This document shows, one piece after another, positions 43,514 through 52,802 of a stretch of 64,000 nucleotides of DNA (its first letter is position 1; the number at the start of each line of letters is the position of its first letter). A program made the position numbers and the translations under genes. The notes beneath the pieces are model-generated. The model saw only the letters and a program-made list of their open reading frames with translations. It made no database searches and was not told the DNA's origin. The DNA comes from Ktedonobacteria bacterium brp13 (lineage in GTDB: Bacteria; Chloroflexota; Ktedonobacteria; Ktedonobacterales; Ktedonobacteraceae), in contig AP024096.1 in assembly GCA_015099395.1 (NCBI GenBank), positions 6,613,485-6,677,484 of the forward strand, read 5' to 3'.

Positions 43514-44464
43514 TCAGTGATATTTTTTCTCTAGCCGGGCCAGCAGGTGCTGCTGAGTACGCGTGGTGACGGCTCTATCGCGTATCTCGCGTCGCGATAG
43601 AGGTCCTTGTTCGGTAATGATGTTGGTCACCAGACGGTAAGGTGTATGGTCAAAGTAGAAGTTACGTACGCTGACGCCTGCGGGTGGTTGCTCAAGCACC
43701 TCCTGTGGCTCTTTCTCTTCGAGTAGTTGCAGATTGCTGGCTCTGTGCTGGGGATCGTGTTCATGCCAGCGTTGGTAGGAGATCTTGAGGGTCTCACAGA
43801 GTACATAGAACGGGATCGTATGTCCGTGCGCGGCCCAGGCTATGAGCGCAGTCCCTGCTTTGTTTAAGACATCGCCATTGACGAGGATGCTATCGGCACC
43901 CACTACGACGCTCTGGCAATCGGGTAGGAAGATATCGGCCTGTGCATCCGTAATCAAGGTGACGGGTATGCCCATCTCGCTGAATGCCTGTGCTGCATTG
44001 ACTCCTTCATAGCGTGGACGTCCCTCCAGGACGATAACGCGTTCGATCTGCTTATGCAGGGCTCGAAAGACGTCGAGTACCGTTCCAGAGATGCTACAAG
44101 TCATGATCTGTCCTGTGAGCAGTGGCTGTGCATAGTGTGCCAGCTTTTCGGTCGCTGTCTCATACTCTTCCAGCAGGCGTTGCGCCTCGTTCTTCATCGC
44201 CTCCAGACCCTCTTCGTGGACGCTGACAACCTGCCCCATGGCGCTGGAGAGCGCAGCCATCGCCGGTCGTGCACGGGCGATCTGTGCGGCGCTGTAGATG
44301 ACTTGCTGTAACTGTTGTTCGTCTGTCTGGTCATTTTCATGACCTTCTTGTGCTGTGCTATCAGCGATAGCGTGCAGAATAGTGAGTGCCTCTTTGACGA
44401 GCCAGCGAGATCCATGTTCGCGGTCGCCAAGCACCTCTTGAATGCGTTTTTCTACTGTTTCCAT
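43514..44464 (-). CDS. eIF2B/IF-2B-like sugar-phosphate isomerase family protein
   Basis: 316 residues. The C-terminal half carries signatures of the IF-2B family (eIF2B alpha/beta/delta, methylthioribose-1-phosphate isomerase, ribose-1,5-bisphosphate isomerase): VIVLEGRPRYEGVNAAQAFSEMGIPVTLITDAQ in part, VVVGADSILVNGDVLNKAGTALIAWAAHGHTIPFYVLCETLK in part, and FDHTPYRLVTNIITEQG. The N-terminal half is helical (residues 1-130). The family's usual Cys-acid catalytic pair cannot be assigned with confidence, so the activity (isomerase or nucleotide binding) is open. It is divergent from a MocR-type regulator gene, 149 bp away. Confidence 0.75.
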   Translation of the reverse strand: METVEKRIQEVLGDREHGSRWLVKEALTILHAIADSTAQEGHENDQTDEQQLQQVIYSAAQIARARPAMAALSSAMGQVVSVHEEGLEAMKNEAQRLLEEYETATEKLAHYAQPLLTGQIMTCSISGTVLDVFRALHKQIERVIVLEGRPRYEGVNAAQAFSEMGIPVTLITDAQADIFLPDCQSVVVGADSILVNGDVLNKAGTALIAWAAHGHTIPFYVLCETLKISYQRWHEHDPQHRASNLQLLEEKEPQEVLEQPPAGVSVRNFYFDHTPYRLVTNIITEQGPLSRREIRDRAVTTRTQQHLLARLEKKYH

Positions 44465-44613
44465 GTTATTTTTAATACTCTATGGTATTTCTACAGGCTA
44501 TCGTATCTATGATACCCTGAGAATATGCTCAGATAAGATACTGATCGACGCTTGTCTGCCTGGCAGTTGCGTGATTACACTAGTATGATACGAGCCAGTG
44601 AGGGAGAAAATAT

Positions 44614-46284
44614 ATGTATACTCATAAGTCAGGGTCAGAACGCCAGACGCAGCGTACCCAACAATCGGTGTCACAGGGTAGCGAGTCCATACAGGCGCTG
44701 CTCCATCTTGAGCGCAACAGCGGAACTCCGCTCTATCGTCAGATTAGTCAGGGGATGCGTGAAGCTATCCTTTCTGGTGCGCTGGCAGAGGGGTCGCGCC
44801 TCCCTACAGAACGCGCTCTGGCTCAGGTTTTACATGTCAATCGTACAACTATTATGAACGCTTACCATGAGTTGTCAAGCGAAGGACTGATAGAGGGCCA
44901 TGTTGGGCGAGGGACACTGGTTAAAAGGAGCTATGTGGGTCAGGATGAAGACTATGTCGATCAAGAGATGCCGTCCTGGCTCTTCGGTTTAGCTGCGGGT
45001 GAGGATGCTGTTCTGGGTGAAGATGCACGTCTGCTTAATGAACAGGTCCTAACCGAAGAACATGCAGAATATGGGGAGGATGGAGAGCAGCGCAACCGAA
45101 CTGCTGTTGGGAAATATGCTGCGCAGCGTGCGGTGATCTCATTGGCGCAGAGTACTCCTGCGGCGGATCTTTTGCCAGTTGAGTTGGTACGAACGGTGGT
45201 GGATGCCGGTCTGGATCGCGCACGTGAGGAGGCACTGGGTTTCTGTCCTGTTGAGGGTGCGCACAATCTGCGGCGTACCATTGCGGCCCGCATGCGTCAG
45301 CGTGGTGTCAACGTCGATGCGCGCAATATTCTGGTGCTCTCCGGTTCAACACAAGGCCTGGGCCTGATCGGACGTTTCCTGTTGACCTCGGGTGATGAAG
45401 TGGTCGTCGAGGTACCAACATACCTGGGGGCTATTCAGACTATGCGTGCTCTGGGTGCGCGTGTGATTGGTATCCCGGTCGACCGTGAGGGGATGCGCGT
45501 GGATCTGTTGGAGTCTGTACTGGCTCGCCGTCAGCCACGTTTTATCTATACGTTACCTACGTTTCAAAATCCCACTGGCGTTGTGCTATCACCCGAGCGG
45601 CGACGGCATCTGTTGCAGTTATCACGGCGGTATCAGGTTCCTATTCTCGAAGATGACCCTTACGGTGAGCTGTATTTTACCGCTGATGCTCCTCAGCCAC
45701 TCAAGGCACAGGATACCCATGGCAATGTGCTCTACCTCAGCACATATTCGAAGCTCCTGGCTCCTGGACTCCGTGTGGCCTGGCTCGCGGCTCCTGAGAC
45801 CGTTGTTGAGCGCCTGGCACTGCATAAGCAGGTCTTCGATCTCAACACCAACGCGTTAGGGCAATGGATTGTCAACGAGATGCTGCATCGTGACGAGTTT
45901 GAGCTCTATCTGCGCACATTGCGGCAGAGTTATAAGCACAAGTTAGAGCTTATGCTCACCGCGATCCAGAACTATTGGCCCGCAACGGTGAGTATTCAGC
46001 CTCCTACTGGTGGTATGCATCTCTGGTGTCGTCTGCCGGGTACTATGCGAGCTCGGGCCCTTTTGCGTGAAGCCGCTCGTGAGCAGGTTACTTTTGTGAT
46101 TGGCGAGCCATTTCATGTAGACGGTGGTGGTCATCACTATATCCGTCTCAGCTTTGCCGCTGTCTCTGACGAAGAGATTACAGCGGGTATTCAGCGTATC
46201 GGGATTGCTATGCAGCGTCTCCTCACACAGCAGCAACCCGATAATGGTCAGGCTCGTCCGAGTGAACGTTTACCAGTCATCTGA
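44614..46284 (+). CDS. MocR-type transcriptional regulator (GntR helix-turn-helix plus PLP aminotransferase fold)
   Basis: A 556-residue fusion: GntR-type winged helix (about residues 35-110, PLYRQISQGMREAILSGAL and ERALAQVLHVNRTTIMNAYHEL), a charged linker, and a fold-type I aminotransferase domain from about 165. The PLP Lys lies in YLSTYSKLLAPG (about 379), and PRFIYTLPTFQNPTG and EDDPYGELYF complete the cofactor site. Members bind PLP or an amino-compound to control neighbouring genes. The linker, from VKRSYVGQDEDY to about 165, is acidic and longer than usual. GAGGGAGA precedes the ATG. The nearest divergent gene is the IF-2B-like protein, its likely target. Confidence 0.9.
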   Translation: MYTHKSGSERQTQRTQQSVSQGSESIQALLHLERNSGTPLYRQISQGMREAILSGALAEGSRLPTERALAQVLHVNRTTIMNAYHELSSEGLIEGHVGRGTLVKRSYVGQDEDYVDQEMPSWLFGLAAGEDAVLGEDARLLNEQVLTEEHAEYGEDGEQRNRTAVGKYAAQRAVISLAQSTPAADLLPVELVRTVVDAGLDRAREEALGFCPVEGAHNLRRTIAARMRQRGVNVDARNILVLSGSTQGLGLIGRFLLTSGDEVVVEVPTYLGAIQTMRALGARVIGIPVDREGMRVDLLESVLARRQPRFIYTLPTFQNPTGVVLSPERRRHLLQLSRRYQVPILEDDPYGELYFTADAPQPLKAQDTHGNVLYLSTYSKLLAPGLRVAWLAAPETVVERLALHKQVFDLNTNALGQWIVNEMLHRDEFELYLRTLRQSYKHKLELMLTAIQNYWPATVSIQPPTGGMHLWCRLPGTMRARALLREAAREQVTFVIGEPFHVDGGGHHYIRLSFAAVSDEEITAGIQRIGIAMQRLLTQQQPDNGQARPSERLPVI

Positions 46285-46490
46285 TACGGTAATGAGGAAA
46301 GCTTGCAGGTTCTTGCCCTTCCTTCATATACTGCTGCCATTTTATACAAATACAGAATATTTCCCCCATTTATCCTAAGCATTTGATGAATAACGCGATA
46401 CGCTGTATCTTAGGGGAGAGAATGTTATTCTACTAGTAATAAGAGTATGCGAGATGTGCCTGGTGGGGTATATGGAAGAGGTGGTTTATT

Positions 46491-48458
46491 ATGAAGCATA
46501 ATCAGCGTCATCAGCCAGATGATGACGCGAAAAAAGCATCTGGCATATCTGCTCATGCCGACGCTACGAATAAGACAGAGGTATCGGAACAGGGGGCGCG
46601 GGGTGAGCAGCGTGAGGAGGGGGAAGTGGACGGGGCTGCCATCGCTGGAGTCTCTATCGTGCGGAGCAATACTCCTCGGCCGTTCTCCTTTGAGACACTG
46701 AAGGCCGTCAGTGGACATTTTAAGCATTTCCCGCTCGACGCGTCGTCGCTTGTACCTCCTGTTTTTCCTACCCAGGCACCTTCCGCGCCCCCATTGCCAG
46801 AAGAACTGGGAGGACCAGAGGCAATCAATGCTGCTATGGCAGATAGGGCTGGTGTGCCTGCTACCACAACCGGTGAGGTGGGCGAACCGGAGGACTCTGA
46901 CTCTGACTCTGGCGATGCACTCGATGCACTGACCGCATCCCCTGGTACAGGTCTGTCCACAGCGCTATCTCTGACGGAGTCGCAGCGACCAGATGACCGT
47001 ATACAGGAGTTATTGACAGATCCCAAAGAAGATAGTAGCAGGTTGGAAGAGCGTAAGGATCGGGAGGATCGGGAGGAGCTAGTGATGCAGGAAGAGCGAG
47101 GCAAGCATGCGAATATGCTTGAAGAGAGGGGAGAGCGTCTCTCTGTGCGAGAGCTTAGCAGAGAGTTACCGGAATTCCTCTGGCTCTTTGAGTACGGCCT
47201 GGAGATGGATCCTTCTATTTTGAATAGCCCTGAACGGCTGGCGCGGCTGGCGCTTCCGTATGGACCTGCCGTTCTTAAGGGGTATACGTTGGTGCTGGGT
47301 GCGCAATCTATTCATGGGAGTAGCGGATCAACAATTGTGGCGATTGTGCCGGATTCAGATCCTGATGCTGAGGTTTGGGGCATGCTCTATCGTATCCCAC
47401 GCCGGGTGACGGAGGCGAATGGTGATGAGCCTTCGTTGCTGGATACGATTCATGCTGCGATTACACCGCAGAAATTCTTTAAGGGGGTAGAGGTTGTGGT
47501 ACGGGAGACCTATCGAGAACGCGATGTGACGAGTATCGCATATGTAGCAACTGATGTTGCTGCCCAGCAGTTGCATCTTGTTACGACAAAGGAGTGGGAC
47601 AAAGATCCTGCTTTTATACAGCGTCTGGCGACAATTGCACAGAAGCAGAAGTTACCCGCGAGCTATATTGAGCAGTTTGTGCGCAATCAGTTGCGCCGGG
47701 AGCACGTTCCTGCTGTCGGGACGTTGCCATTGACACCAAAGAGTGGTATGAGTGCAGCCCACATGGCGAGTACACCAGATGCGGCTGGCGCTGAGGATGC
47801 TGCTGATACAGTGCACTCGGCAGGGAACAGTCATCATGTTCCTGTTTCTGAGCGACCGCTCTCGCTACCGGAGGGTTTGCATCTGCATACAGCACATTTT
47901 GCCGCTCATGCGACGATTCCGCTCTCGGCACTGGGAGAAGGCGAGGCTCCTGCTGGGACGCCTCTCCCTGGTAGTGAAAACTCTGTTGATGCATATCTGA
48001 GTACGGGTCAGATTCCACGTTCGATGGCCGGGACAAAGACGCGACAGACCGATCCATGGTTGTTATCGTTCGCGCTTTATCTGGCCTTGCTTCTCTTGCT
48101 CGCGCTCACCTTTGCGGTCTTGCAGGGTCTGGGTCTGATGAATGCCCTCTTCAATAGCAATTTTACTCCATTAGGTGTACCGTGGCTGGTGATGATGTAT
48201 GGCTTGCTCGGCGGCTGCATTAGTAGCATTGTCACATTGAGTCGTTTTCGTTCGGACTGTCCACCTGCGTTTATTATCGTTACCTGGTTCACTCGCCCAT
48301 TTATCGGCTCTATCCTGGCTGTGCTTAGCTATGTTCTGCTCGCCAGTGGCATCTTTGATCTCAACTCCAGTCATATGCCACTTTTCCTACTTGCAGGTGC
48401 GCTTGCTGGCCTGACTGAGGGCTGGCTATTTTTTCGTTTCTTTTTTTCAATATCCTGA
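46491..48458 (+). CDS. Large membrane protein of unknown function, C-terminal helices
   Basis: 655 residues with no family I recognise. Residues 1-220 are highly polar and acidic (EEGEVDG, GEPEDSDSDSGDALD, DRTEER-like charged stretches) and are probably disordered. A middle part of about 250 residues has mixed secondary structure (LSRELPEFLWLFEYGLEMDPS, MLYRIPRRVTEANGDEPSLLDTI). Four hydrophobic segments at the end (LLSFALYLALLLLLALTFAVL, VPWLVMMYGLLGGCISSIVTL, PFIGSILAVLSYVLLASGIF and FLLAGALAGLTEGWLFF) form a membrane domain. Start ATG 46491 with GAGGTGG upstream. Convergent with the YvcK-like gene. Confidence 0.75.
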   Translation: MKHNQRHQPDDDAKKASGISAHADATNKTEVSEQGARGEQREEGEVDGAAIAGVSIVRSNTPRPFSFETLKAVSGHFKHFPLDASSLVPPVFPTQAPSAPPLPEELGGPEAINAAMADRAGVPATTTGEVGEPEDSDSDSGDALDALTASPGTGLSTALSLTESQRPDDRIQELLTDPKEDSSRLEERKDREDREELVMQEERGKHANMLEERGERLSVRELSRELPEFLWLFEYGLEMDPSILNSPERLARLALPYGPAVLKGYTLVLGAQSIHGSSGSTIVAIVPDSDPDAEVWGMLYRIPRRVTEANGDEPSLLDTIHAAITPQKFFKGVEVVVRETYRERDVTSIAYVATDVAAQQLHLVTTKEWDKDPAFIQRLATIAQKQKLPASYIEQFVRNQLRREHVPAVGTLPLTPKSGMSAAHMASTPDAAGAEDAADTVHSAGNSHHVPVSERPLSLPEGLHLHTAHFAAHATIPLSALGEGEAPAGTPLPGSENSVDAYLSTGQIPRSMAGTKTRQTDPWLLSFALYLALLLLLALTFAVLQGLGLMNALFNSNFTPLGVPWLVMMYGLLGGCISSIVTLSRFRSDCPPAFIIVTWFTRPFIGSILAVLSYVLLASGIFDLNSSHMPLFLLAGALAGLTEGWLFFRFFFSIS

Positions 48459-48470
48459 TCAGCGGATCGT

Positions 48471-48509
48471 GAATCAGGTTGAGAGCTAGCTTTGATCTCA
48501 ACCTGATTC
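48471..48509. terminator. Bidirectional terminator hairpin
   Basis: GAATCAGGTTGAGA (48471-48484) pairs with CTCAACCTGATTC (48497-48509). It stands between convergent genes; T-runs are weak. Confidence 0.8.
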
Positions 48510-48523
48510 AGCGAAGTGTGATG

Positions 48524-49603
48524 CTAATGAGTATCAGCCGTTTCGATATCGAAGATGGCGTGTATGACCTGTTCTGGATCGTGGCGTGCGAGTGTATCGT
48601 CTTGCAGATTGAGGCGAGTGGCGACAATATTTGGCACTAGCTGTACGAGATGGTCGTGATCGACGATTACAGGCTCGCTACCCTCTTCATGATACATCTT
48701 GATGACATCCGATGGATATTTACCAGCGTTGACCAGAACTCGGTCAACCCGCGCTCCCAGATAATGATGAATAACATTTACAAAGTCTGATGCTTTGTAG
48801 CCGTCGGTCTCGCCATGCTTGGTCATCAAATTACAGATATAGACCTTTTCGGCCTCTGACTCGCGTACTGCACGCGCAATCTCAGGCACCAGGAGATTGG
48901 GGAGCAGGCTTGTATAGAGATCGCCAGGGCCAATGATAATCGTATCAGCGCGGCGGATAGCGCGGATGGCTTGCTGGCAGGCGGCTGCATCAGCAGGCTC
49001 TAACCGCAGATTACGGATTGGCGAGAGCTCTTCGGGGTGCCTCTTACCACGAGTATCGATCACTGTCTCGCTACAGATGGTGGTTCCATCCTCTAGCTCC
49101 GCGCTAATCGTGGTCTGCGCAAGCGTAACCGGAACAACGTTACCAGCGGTGTCCAGGAGCTCCTGGGCGTCAGCAATGGCGAGTAAGAGATCATCATTAT
49201 TAATATCTTGCAGACCCTTTAAAATAAGATTACCCAGACTATGTCCACCAACCCCACCACCGTTGGTGGCCTCACTGCTTTCACCCGTTTCCTCAAAGCG
49301 ATGCATAAATACGTCTCGCCATAGCGCTCCGTTACGTGCCAGCGCTACTAGCGACATGCGTAGATCTCCTAACGGCAGCTGACGATGAAACTCGTCCATG
49401 AGTCGGCGCGAACTGCCGCCACTATCAGACATGTTAACGACTGCGCTAATAGTGAAGGGATACTTCTTTAGATGGGAAAGGAGTGAAAATGTTCCTGATC
49501 CTCCGCCGATAGTTACTACACGGCGTCCTGCAAATTCGTCTCCTGTGCGATAATTTCTCTGCACGGGGTTTCTCCTTCGGCTGATTTCAGGTTCGGTATT
49601 CAC
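48524..49603 (-). CDS. YvcK/CofD-like gluconeogenesis factor
   Basis: A 359-residue protein of the CofD-like superfamily, with glycine-rich VVTIGGGSGTFSLLSHLKKYPFTISAVVNMSDSGGSSRRL in part, QLPLGDLRMSLVALAR and YICNLMTKHGETDGY. In Firmicutes YvcK binds UDP-sugars and is needed for growth on gluconeogenic carbon and for wall shape. The annotation as YvcK is by resemblance in motifs and length. Start is GTG 49603, preceded by AGAGGA. It stands alone and is divergent from the TPR gene across a 770-bp gap. Confidence 0.85.
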   Translation of the reverse strand: MNTEPEISRRRNPVQRNYRTGDEFAGRRVVTIGGGSGTFSLLSHLKKYPFTISAVVNMSDSGGSSRRLMDEFHRQLPLGDLRMSLVALARNGALWRDVFMHRFEETGESSEATNGGGVGGHSLGNLILKGLQDINNDDLLLAIADAQELLDTAGNVVPVTLAQTTISAELEDGTTICSETVIDTRGKRHPEELSPIRNLRLEPADAAACQQAIRAIRRADTIIIGPGDLYTSLLPNLLVPEIARAVRESEAEKVYICNLMTKHGETDGYKASDFVNVIHHYLGARVDRVLVNAGKYPSDVIKMYHEEGSEPVIVDHDHLVQLVPNIVATRLNLQDDTLARHDPEQVIHAIFDIETADTH

Positions 49604-49720
49604 GATAATTTCCTCTTGCTAAATGTGTGGTGAAACGCATACCTCTGAGAGGTAGATTGGCAGATCGTATATCTCAGGTATGTGTATTTTCATGTTTTTT
49701 TAGGACAGCGGTATCGTATT

Positions 49721-49794
49721 TACTACTGATCCGAAAACTTGCGTGTGCGAGCACTAGCGACGCCAGTCGCGTTGGTTTTCGGAATAAGATCTTA
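49721..49794 (+). repeat. Three-way-junction dispersed element, copy 4
   Basis: TACTACTGATCCGAAAAC, hairpin GTGC-GA-GCAC, hairpin GCGAC-GCCA-GTCGC, then GTTTTCGGAATAAGATC. The outer arms TCCGAAAAC and GTTTTCGGA are perfectly paired; relative to copy 1 an A-T pair replaces a C-G pair. It lies 118 bases upstream of the yvcK-like start. Confidence 0.85.
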
Positions 49795-50335
49795 GATGAA
49801 CAAACTTGAATGTATGCCGTGCTTTCGTATGTAGACGAGCGGCATAAAATATGAACGTGTCACAGGGCTCCCTACTTTGTATATCGGGTTTTCGTTTGCT
49901 CTTCAATAGTCTACCACGACCGTATAACTCATGCAAGAATTATGCTCTTCTCCTCTTCCCTGTTACTCTTTTACACACTTTTTCCTGCTTGGTATGTTGA
50001 GTTATTTACTACCTGTATATATAGTTTTATTCTCTAGTATGCTAAATAGGAGTGTCTTCAGGACAATCTTTTTATCTTACTTTCACTATTTTCATTTCCA
50101 GAAGTACTATGTTCTTGTGTAAGTGCATGAATTACGCTATACTATGCTTACGGACATCTTCCCGTCGCTTTGTGGGCGCGGTGGCGGGGTACTGGTGTCC
50201 GTTATCCTTTCTGATCATATCTAAAACACTTCTTGTGCCAGCTATGCATCTTCACCCCTACTCTATTCTACTTTATACAGAAGGAAAAGTCACTCAATAT
50301 TCTCTTAACACTGTCTATTCCTCTCTTAGCGTATG

Positions 50336-50344
50336 TGTTATAAT
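50336..50344 (+). promoter_or_regulatory. Extended -10 promoter of the TPR gene
   Basis: TGTTATAAT, an extended -10 with consensus TATAAT at 50339-50344; no good -35 is seen. It places transcription start near 50351 and so argues for the TTG start at 50377. Confidence 0.65.
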
Positions 50345-50376
50345 TGCACATATTTTTGAGAGGGAGGGACGCATTC

Positions 50377-51576
50377 TTGGCACAGAACACTGATAGCGAA
50401 ATGCTACTTTATCGGGCACGACTTTTGGTGGAAGAAGGAAGATACGATGCAGCTGTCGCCGTGCTGGAGACAGTACATCCTGCGGGGAGGCAGCGGCTGG
50501 AGGTTGCCTATCTGCTCGGCTGGTGTTATGTGCAGCGTAAACAGTGGGTGGAGGCTTGTGTTATTCTGGAGCCGATCTTAGGTGGGAGGGAGCCAGGCTT
50601 TTATGTGCTGGGTTTTCAGGGAAAAGAGCTTGAGCGTCAAGACTTCCAGAGCTACCATCTTCAAGAGCGCGAGCTTCAGGCACTGACGTTGCTCTTGTTA
50701 GGTTTGGGCGCTATTAATATGGCGATGTATGAGGATGCCTCATTCCATCTGACGCATTGCTTAAAGGTACTGCATGATCGGCGTGTGCATCTACCTCGTG
50801 TACGTATCTATGCGCGCTTTTCCCTGGCGATGACCTGTCTTATGCGAGGCCTGTATACACAGTCTATTCAGCATTATGAAGAGGCGTTGCGCCTCTGTTC
50901 TCACTACGCTGATGAGGAGGCCGTCCCTGATATCCACCATGGTCTCTGTGACGTCTACCGCTCCCGCGGAGACCTTGTGAAGTCCTACGCGGCTGGTAAG
51001 GATGCTCTGCGTCTCTATGAAGAGCGTGGAGATCAGCAGATGATTGCTCGTATGCATAGTATGCTGGGACGCGTCTGTCTGCTCTTACAGCAGTACCAGG
51101 CTGCGGCTGATCACTATATGCTGTCCCAGGCGATTGCGCTGGCTGGTGGTGGTACCACACTGGTGATGGTCAATTATGCCGCACTGGCGGAGGTTTACCT
51201 GGCCGAGCAAAGACCAGCGGATGCGCGCCACTACGGTCAGCTTGCGCTGACAGCTATGAAGCAGAGTAGCGATCTCCATATGAGTGGCCGTGTCTATCTG
51301 ATCATCGGTAAGATTGCGCATGAAGAGGCCCGGCATGCCAGCGGAGACGAGCGACAATCGCTATTGAATACAGCGGTCTCCTGGTACACGCAGGCCAATG
51401 CCTGCCTGGAGACTACGCAGGCCTACAGTGATATGGCGGAGCTTTACGATGGTTGGGGACAGGCCCTTGAAGATCTTGGACGTGTGGCAGAAGCGATTCA
51501 GTGCTGGCGTGCAGGTTTTGCTATGCTGCACGAATCGAGGTCAGTGAGTCAGCCATTGAACTCTCTTCTTTCATAG
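50377..51576 (+). CDS. TPR-repeat protein
   Basis: About 400 residues. Helical TPR repeats are visible as YRARLLVEEGRYDAAVAVLE, AYLLGWCYVQRKQWVEACVIL, YDASFHLTHCLK, QSIQHYEEALRLCSHYADEEA and later repeats to the C-terminus. TPR proteins are partner-binding scaffolds; no enzyme domain is present. I use TTG 50377, since AGGGAGGG lies eight bases upstream and a consensus -10 lies before it. The ATG at 50401 has no ribosome binding site. Confidence 0.8.
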   Translation: MAQNTDSEMLLYRARLLVEEGRYDAAVAVLETVHPAGRQRLEVAYLLGWCYVQRKQWVEACVILEPILGGREPGFYVLGFQGKELERQDFQSYHLQERELQALTLLLLGLGAINMAMYEDASFHLTHCLKVLHDRRVHLPRVRIYARFSLAMTCLMRGLYTQSIQHYEEALRLCSHYADEEAVPDIHHGLCDVYRSRGDLVKSYAAGKDALRLYEERGDQQMIARMHSMLGRVCLLLQQYQAAADHYMLSQAIALAGGGTTLVMVNYAALAEVYLAEQRPADARHYGQLALTAMKQSSDLHMSGRVYLIIGKIAHEEARHASGDERQSLLNTAVSWYTQANACLETTQAYSDMAELYDGWGQALEDLGRVAEAIQCWRAGFAMLHESRSVSQPLNSLLS

Positions 51577-51727
51577 CCAATCAGGTACTATTTTACATGA
51601 CATTCGCTCGTTGCCACGCGTTAATGTCATGTTACGTAGATACATATACAAGAGAATTTCTATCCATTGTTATAATGGTACTATTCTACATAAGACAAAG
51701 AAGATAGCGCGAAAAGGGAAAAAAGAG

Positions 51728-52681
51728 ATGATTCAGCTTGATCAGCGCCAGCTTGGAGCCTCTGGCATCGCTGTGCCTGCACTTGGTATTGGCACCTGGA
51801 GTTGGGGCGATAAGAATTTCTGGGGCTATGGAACAGATTATACCCGTGATGATATTACGCATGTCTACCAGTTGTGCCTGGATAATGGTCTTAATTTTTT
51901 TGATACGGCGGAGATCTACGGTAAGGGTGAATCCGAGCGTATTCTTGGTGAATGTGCTCGTCAGGATGGTCACCCAATCTTGATTGCCAGTAAATTTGCT
52001 CCGATACCACCACGTTTCTCCGCGGATACCCTGTTGGGCGCATTGGATGCGAGCCTGGAGCGCCTGGGTGTCGATCATATCGATCTCTATCAGATTCACT
52101 TTCCTAATCCTGCCTTTAAGCTCAATGCGCTGATGGATGCATTGGCTGAGGCGGTTCGTTCAAAGAAAGTGCGTGCTGTTGGTGTGAGTAACTACAATGA
52201 GCGCCAGCTACGTGCGGCCCATGCTCGTCTGGTCCGGCACGGTATTCCGCTGGCTTCCAACCAGGTCCACTATAGTCTGCTGCACCGCAATCCTGAGCAT
52301 AACGGTGTGCTGGGTGCTTGCCGTGAATTGAATATTGCTCTGATCGCTTATAGCCCACTCGAACAGGGGCTACTCACCGGAAAATATCGTGTTGGCAGTA
52401 ATACGCCGCATCCTAATTTCATGCGTCGTCTCCGGCCTGGCTATCGTCGCTCACATATAGAGGCCATGGAGCCGTTGATTGAGGCTCTGGATGCGATCGG
52501 ACAGGCACACGATAAGACCATTGCACAGGTTGCGCTAAACTGGTTGCTGCAGCAGGATGAGTTGATCATCCCGATCCCTGGTGCAAAGAATCTGCGTCAG
52601 GCGCGTGATAATGCTGGTGCCGTGGGCTGGCGCATGAGCGAAGCCGAGCATGCGCATATCTCGCGCGTTGCTCAGCTCTAA
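51728..52681 (+). CDS. Aldo/keto reductase
   Basis: Full-length AKR (318 residues). The catalytic tetrad is present: Asp59 and Tyr64 in FFDTAEIYGKG, Lys89 in LIASKF and His124 in DLYQIHFPNP. The NADPH-binding end IPIPGAKNLRQARDNAGAVGW also fits. The substrate is not predictable. I chose ATG 51728 after AAAAAAGAG; the frame is open upstream through low-quality coding sequence. It follows the TPR gene on the same strand by 151 bp and ends in a hairpin terminator. Confidence 0.92.
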   Translation: MIQLDQRQLGASGIAVPALGIGTWSWGDKNFWGYGTDYTRDDITHVYQLCLDNGLNFFDTAEIYGKGESERILGECARQDGHPILIASKFAPIPPRFSADTLLGALDASLERLGVDHIDLYQIHFPNPAFKLNALMDALAEAVRSKKVRAVGVSNYNERQLRAAHARLVRHGIPLASNQVHYSLLHRNPEHNGVLGACRELNIALIAYSPLEQGLLTGKYRVGSNTPHPNFMRRLRPGYRRSHIEAMEPLIEALDAIGQAHDKTIAQVALNWLLQQDELIIPIPGAKNLRQARDNAGAVGWRMSEAEHAHISRVAQL

Positions 52682-52708
52682 TTGGTGCTCTCTGCCCCGC
52701 AAAGATAG

Positions 52709-52755
52709 CACGAGCTTGTATGCTACATATATAAGGCAACAAGCTCGTGTTTATT
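52709..52755. terminator. Terminator after the aldo/keto reductase gene
   Basis: CACGAGCTTGT (52709-52719) and ACAAGCTCGTG (52739-52749) form a perfect 11-bp stem; TTTATTG follows. Confidence 0.85.
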
Positions 52756-52802
52756 GTTTCTTGTCAATGATGGTCTGGAACTGTTTGGGATTGTCCAGGA
52801 TA

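Larger units (their letters stand above)
49604..50376. other. Intergenic region with dispersed element copy 4
   Basis: About 770 bp of AT-rich sequence between the yvcK-like gene (minus) and the TPR gene (plus). Apart from element copy 4 (49721-49794) and the TPR promoter I see no gene; short open frames here lack ribosome binding sites. Confidence 0.5.
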
